From assembly GCA_021823425.1 (NCBI GenBank), contig JAKANX010000069.1, forward strand, positions 1-5,859: DNA of 5,859 nucleotides. Reading direction: 5' to 3'. The notes under the pieces were generated by a model. The model ran no database searches, had not been told where the DNA came from, and saw only the letters and a program-made list of their open reading frames with translations. Of this stretch, positions 3,268 through 5,859 are shown one piece after another. Numbering within the stretch: position 1 is the stretch's first letter; every line of letters begins with the position of its first letter. The stretch is from Microcaldota archaeon (GTDB lineage Archaea; Micrarchaeota; Micrarchaeia; Anstonellales; Bilamarchaeaceae). A program made the position numbers and the translations under genes.

Positions 3268-5859
3268 CTATTTCGCCTTTTTCCCCTTCTTTCCGTACAT
3301 GTAATAGCCGGCGCCCGCCGCCAGGAGAACGAGCGCAACTGCGCCGATGCACAGCCCTGTGTTGTCCTGACCAGCAGGCGGCTGCACCGGAGGAGGCTCG
3401 TACGGAGGCGGCTCAATTCCCGGTATTTTAACGCACGCGTAAGTGATTCCAGAAGGCTTGCACGCATAGCCCACTGCGCACCCTTCTGTGAGGCACGTCT
3501 TGGGAGCGTACGGCGCAGGAATTCCTGCAATCGCGAAATAGGAGAAGCCGGGCGTTAGCGCCTCGAAATAGTAGAAATCGGCGTCGTCGCCAATTAGCGA
3601 GGTGGGAAGCCTCGCCCACGTGGAGTTGAACCTGTACAGGTAGGCCTGCGCCGGCGGGACGTTGTTCGCGAGCAGCCACCTTTTCTCAACCTTGAACCTG
3701 ATTGTGGCGTTGTGCGCCGGAGGCGTGGAGTTGAGGCTGAAGCAGCGATAATATATCGCCTCGCCAATCGGGAACGTGCCCGGAGGAACGCACTCCAAGG
3801 CGAGGAGGTGTGCGCTCGCGTTTCCTCCCGGAACTACTGCAAGCAGGCCGTACACCCCGGTTCCGAGGATTGCGCCCTGCTCAAGGGTTAGCTCTGCGGG
3901 AACATACGGCCCGGTTTCGTTCGCGGGCCGAGTGGCGTTTGTCTCGTTGCTCGCATTCACAGGGGGGACGAACTGAGGGGCGCAGCTCCTCTCCTGCGAG
4001 GGCATTCCCTCCGCTCCGGTGCACGTTCCGGAATTCGCGCAAACGCGACCCTGGATTCCGTCCTGCGGGCAAACCACGGGGCTCCAGCCCGTGCACGCCC
4101 ACACGTAGCTGCATTCGGTGCCTCCCCCGCCTCCTCCGGTGGAGCCGGATGTAACCGTGAAGCGCGCGCTCGCCCAGCCGAGGTTGCCCGCGTTGTCGCG
4201 CACGCGCACAATCAGCGTGTGCACGGCGTAAGCGAGGTTCACGAGCGTGATGTTGCTGCAATTTGCGAGGCTTTCCGTGGCGTTATCAAGGACGTATTCG
4301 CAGGAGGACAGATTAAGGCCCGAGGCGCCGTCCGAAACAGCGAGGTTGAGCGAGACGTTCCTGCCCGAGTAGGTTGCGTTCTGGGGGCTGAGGATTGCGA
4401 CCGACGGCGGATGCGCGTCAAGGTAGAACGCCGCAGACGACTTCGCCCTGTTGCCCGCGTCGTCCGAAGCCCACATTTCAATATTGTGGCCCCCGTCAGC
4501 CATAGAAAGAGAGGCGTTCGCGCAGCCCGGAAGCATGGTGATGTTCCCGGAATCTAATGAATAGTAGCACGAGCTGGAATTCACTCCGCTCACGCCGTCC
4601 TCAACTGTGAAGTTCAGCACGGGCGACGTTGAGTTGAGCGTTGCGTTCTCCGGGAACAGTATGGAAAGCGAGGGCGCGGCGGCGTCAATCGCGAATATGA
4701 ACTGTGCGGAGCCCGTGTTGCCCGCGGAATCGTTCGCGTAGAGCCTGAGCGAATGGTTCCCGTCGCCCGGAGCAACCGTCGTGTTCGCGCACCCCGGAAG
4801 CGTTGCGTTCGCGCTACCGTTGATTGCGTACCAGCAGGCGTCCACGCCCGACGAGCCGTCCTGCGCCGTGAAATTGAAATCAACCGTGGAGATATTGTAA
4901 TTCGCCGGCAGCGGGCTCTGCACCCCGACCGCGGGGGCGACCGTGTCAATTACGAACGAAACTGGAGTGGAATTGAGGTTCCCGAGCGTGTCGTTCGCGT
5001 AGGCCCGCAGCGTGCGCTGGCCCTGCCCCATTCCTGAAAGGGTGATATTTTCGCAGTCAAAAATGGTGGTGTTGCTTCCCCCGTTCACTGAATACCAGCA
5101 CGAGTCAATGTTCGGATCGGAAACGGTGTAATTGAATCCGATTATGAGGGCCCCGTAAGTTGCGTTCGCAGGGCTTTCCACTGTCAATAGGGGTGCCATG
5201 CTGTCCACGTAGAACACAACCAAGGCCGAGCCAGTGTTGCCCGCGGAATCGTTGGAATACACGGTTATGCCGTGCGGCCCCTGCGAAACTCCTGCCAAAG
5301 TGGCGTTCGCGCAGCCCGCAAGCGTGACGTTGGCAGCGCCGTCAAGGGAATACACGCACCCGGAAATGCCCGTCCCGGAATGTATGGTGGTGAAGTCCAG
5401 CCCGATGGAGTCCACGCCGTAGGAGATATTTTGCGGGCTTTGCAATCCGACCGCGGGCGCGAGCGTGTCGTTCACGTAGAATGCGAGGTCTTCCCAGCTC
5501 TCGTTTCCGGACGTTGAATTGGCCCACACCCGGACCGCGTATTGGCTTCCGGACGCCCCGAAAAGCGAAACCGGCCAAGCCGCGTCCAAGGAGGTGTCGT
5601 TGAACGAAAGCGTCGCACCACCTGCGTCGCTCAGATTGGAATAGGAATAGCTTATCCCGGCGGGATGGAACGCGCTCGCGTGCAGGGTTAGGTTGCCATA
5701 TTCAAAAGTGCTCCAGTTCGCAGGAAGGTAATGGATTCCCGTGCTGTCCTCCACCGAATCTATGCCCACCTGCGGAACGACCTGCCTGTTGACGAAACGC
5801 TCGCTCCTTGACTGGGGCGCGTGCCCTGCCTTGGAGGCCGAGCCGCCCGCGTTCGCAGT
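3268..5859 (-). CDS. Large cell-surface glycoprotein: Ig-like repeats, TSP1-like module, PGF-pre-PGF-like domain, C-terminal membrane anchor (5' end outside window)
   Basis: The frame stays open to the right edge, so the N-terminus and any signal peptide are missing; 863 codons are visible. Residues below are counted from the GTG at 5769, which is probably internal. After a cysteine-free Ig-like segment (about 10-100) come five repeats of 86-89 residues (101-540), a glycine run, a TSP1-like module (551-597) with WACTGWS and six cysteines, a linker with dense sequons, and a domain resembling archaeal PGF-pre-PGF (about 622-750) ending in TPGFSYFAIAG. Then come a four-cysteine segment (759-779), a PPPYEPPPVQPP linker, a hydrophobic helix (804-825) and the basic tail KKGKKAK. 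About forty N-x-S/T sequons suggest heavy N-glycosylation. Together these indicate a type I membrane protein with a large outer part, perhaps for adhesion or envelope structure. Its exact role is unknown. It is transcribed towards the ribosomal operon. Confidence 0.85.
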   Translation of the reverse strand, partial: TANAGGSASKAGHAPQSRSERFVNRQVVPQVGIDSVEDSTGIHYLPANWSTFEYGNLTLHASAFHPAGISYSYSNLSDAGGATLSFNDTSLDAAWPVSLFGASGSQYAVRVWANSTSGNESWEDLAFYVNDTLAPAVGLQSPQNISYGVDSIGLDFTTIHSGTGISGCVYSLDGAANVTLAGCANATLAGVSQGPHGITVYSNDSAGNTGSALVVFYVDSMAPLLTVESPANATYGALIIGFNYTVSDPNIDSCWYSVNGGSNTTIFDCENITLSGMGQGQRTLRAYANDTLGNLNSTPVSFVIDTVAPAVGVQSPLPANYNISTVDFNFTAQDGSSGVDACWYAINGSANATLPGCANTTVAPGDGNHSLRLYANDSAGNTGSAQFIFAIDAAAPSLSILFPENATLNSTSPVLNFTVEDGVSGVNSSSCYYSLDSGNITMLPGCANASLSMADGGHNIEMWASDDAGNRAKSSAAFYLDAHPPSVAILSPQNATYSGRNVSLNLAVSDGASGLNLSSCEYVLDNATESLANCSNITLVNLAYAVHTLIVRVRDNAGNLGWASARFTVTSGSTGGGGGGTECSYVWACTGWSPVVCPQDGIQGRVCANSGTCTGAEGMPSQERSCAPQFVPPVNASNETNATRPANETGPYVPAELTLEQGAILGTGVYGLLAVVPGGNASAHLLALECVPPGTFPIGEAIYYRCFSLNSTPPAHNATIRFKVEKRWLLANNVPPAQAYLYRFNSTWARLPTSLIGDDADFYYFEALTPGFSYFAIAGIPAPYAPKTCLTEGCAVGYACKPSGITYACVKIPGIEPPPYEPPPVQPPAGQDNTGLCIGAVALVLLAAGAGYYMYGKKGKKAK
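3979..4119 (-). other. TSP1-like cysteine module in the surface protein
   Basis: Residues 551-597 contain ECSYVWACTGWS, then VVCPQDGIQGRVC, a further cysteine in GTC, and QERSC. The W-x-C-x-x-W-S and G-x-Q-x-R-x-C pattern recalls thrombospondin type 1 repeats, which are common in archaeal surface proteins. It follows a glycine run that looks like a flexible hinge. Confidence 0.65.
4150..5469 (-). repeat. Five Ig-like repeats, each with a C-x14-C (last C-x13-C) pair
   Basis: Repeats begin at residues 101, 189, 275, 362 and 451 with D-x-x-x-P. Most then have an SPxNxT-like strand, a Cys followed by Y and S/A/V residues, a second Cys in GCAN or a similar context, and close with DxAGN or NDxxGN followed by a beta strand ending in Asp. 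Cysteine pairs are at 138/153, 224/239, 312/327, 401/416 and 490/504. The constant spacing suggests an internal disulfide in each repeat. A 20-bp stretch is identical at 4715-4734 and 5234-5253. Confidence 0.8.

Noticed and set aside
3126..3431. Small plus-strand gene between the surface protein and rpl18e
   Set aside because: It crosses the hairpins and the 3' end of the surface-protein gene on the other strand, lacks a ribosome binding site and has no family-like sequence.
3881..4557. Arg- and Cys-rich open frames on both strands inside the surface-protein gene
   Set aside because: They are shadows of a GC-rich repetitive coding region. The main frame has consistent domains, sequons and cysteine spacing.
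5767..5769. GTG as the start of the surface protein
   Set aside because: The frame continues without a stop to the right edge, and there is no signal peptide after this codon. The true start is outside the window.

Overview
The window reads as archaeal DNA. The evidence is an archaeal-type ribosomal protein/RNA polymerase cluster (uL18e-L13-S9-RpoN, then S2), GGTGA ribosome binding sites that match the archaeal anti-SD, a tRNA intron bounded by a bulge-helix-bulge (BHB) motif, and N-glycosylation-rich surface proteins with archaeal C-terminal architecture. The DNA is GC-rich. A DPANN-type lineage (Micrarchaeota/Diapherotrites-like) fits the GC content, the TSP1-like and PGF-pre-PGF-like surface protein and the non-canonical tRNA intron, but this placement is inference.

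Layout. Bases 1-327 (+) hold the 3' end of a cysteine-rich, probably extracellular protein made of a duplicated four-cysteine module. Bases 328-453 are a convergent intergenic region that is T-rich on the minus strand, probably the terminator of the ribosomal operon. Everything after that is on the minus strand. In transcription order: the 3' portion of a large cell-surface glycoprotein (5859 to 3268, 5' end outside the window); a 216-bp intergenic/leader region with a candidate promoter, a direct repeat and two adjacent hairpins with the same tetraloop; then rpl18e (3051-2713), rpl13 (2703-2290), rps9 (2284-1595), rpoN (1590-1402), a 66-bp spacer with a perfect hairpin, tRNA-Pro(GGG) (1335-1214), and rps2 (1161-454).

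How it works together. L18e and L13 are large-subunit proteins, S9 and S2 small-subunit proteins, and RpoN is a small RNA polymerase subunit, so the cluster joins transcription and translation machinery as in other archaea. The genes are 4-9 bp apart, and each of the first three stop codons lies in or touches the GGTGA site of the next gene, suggesting one transcript with coupled translation. The tRNA lies between rpoN and rps2, so it is probably cut out of the operon transcript or marks a transcript boundary.

Main points of interest: (1) a 49-nt intron in the T-loop of tRNA-Pro(GGG) at position 59/60 with a textbook BHB; (2) S9 with a roughly 100-residue N-terminal extension rich in Lys/Ala/Glu/Pro and an alternating-His patch; (3) the structured leader before rpl18e; (4) a surface protein with five repeats that each carry a fixed-spacing cysteine pair; (5) the duplicated cysteine module at the left edge. 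I saw no clear novel defence or mobile system.
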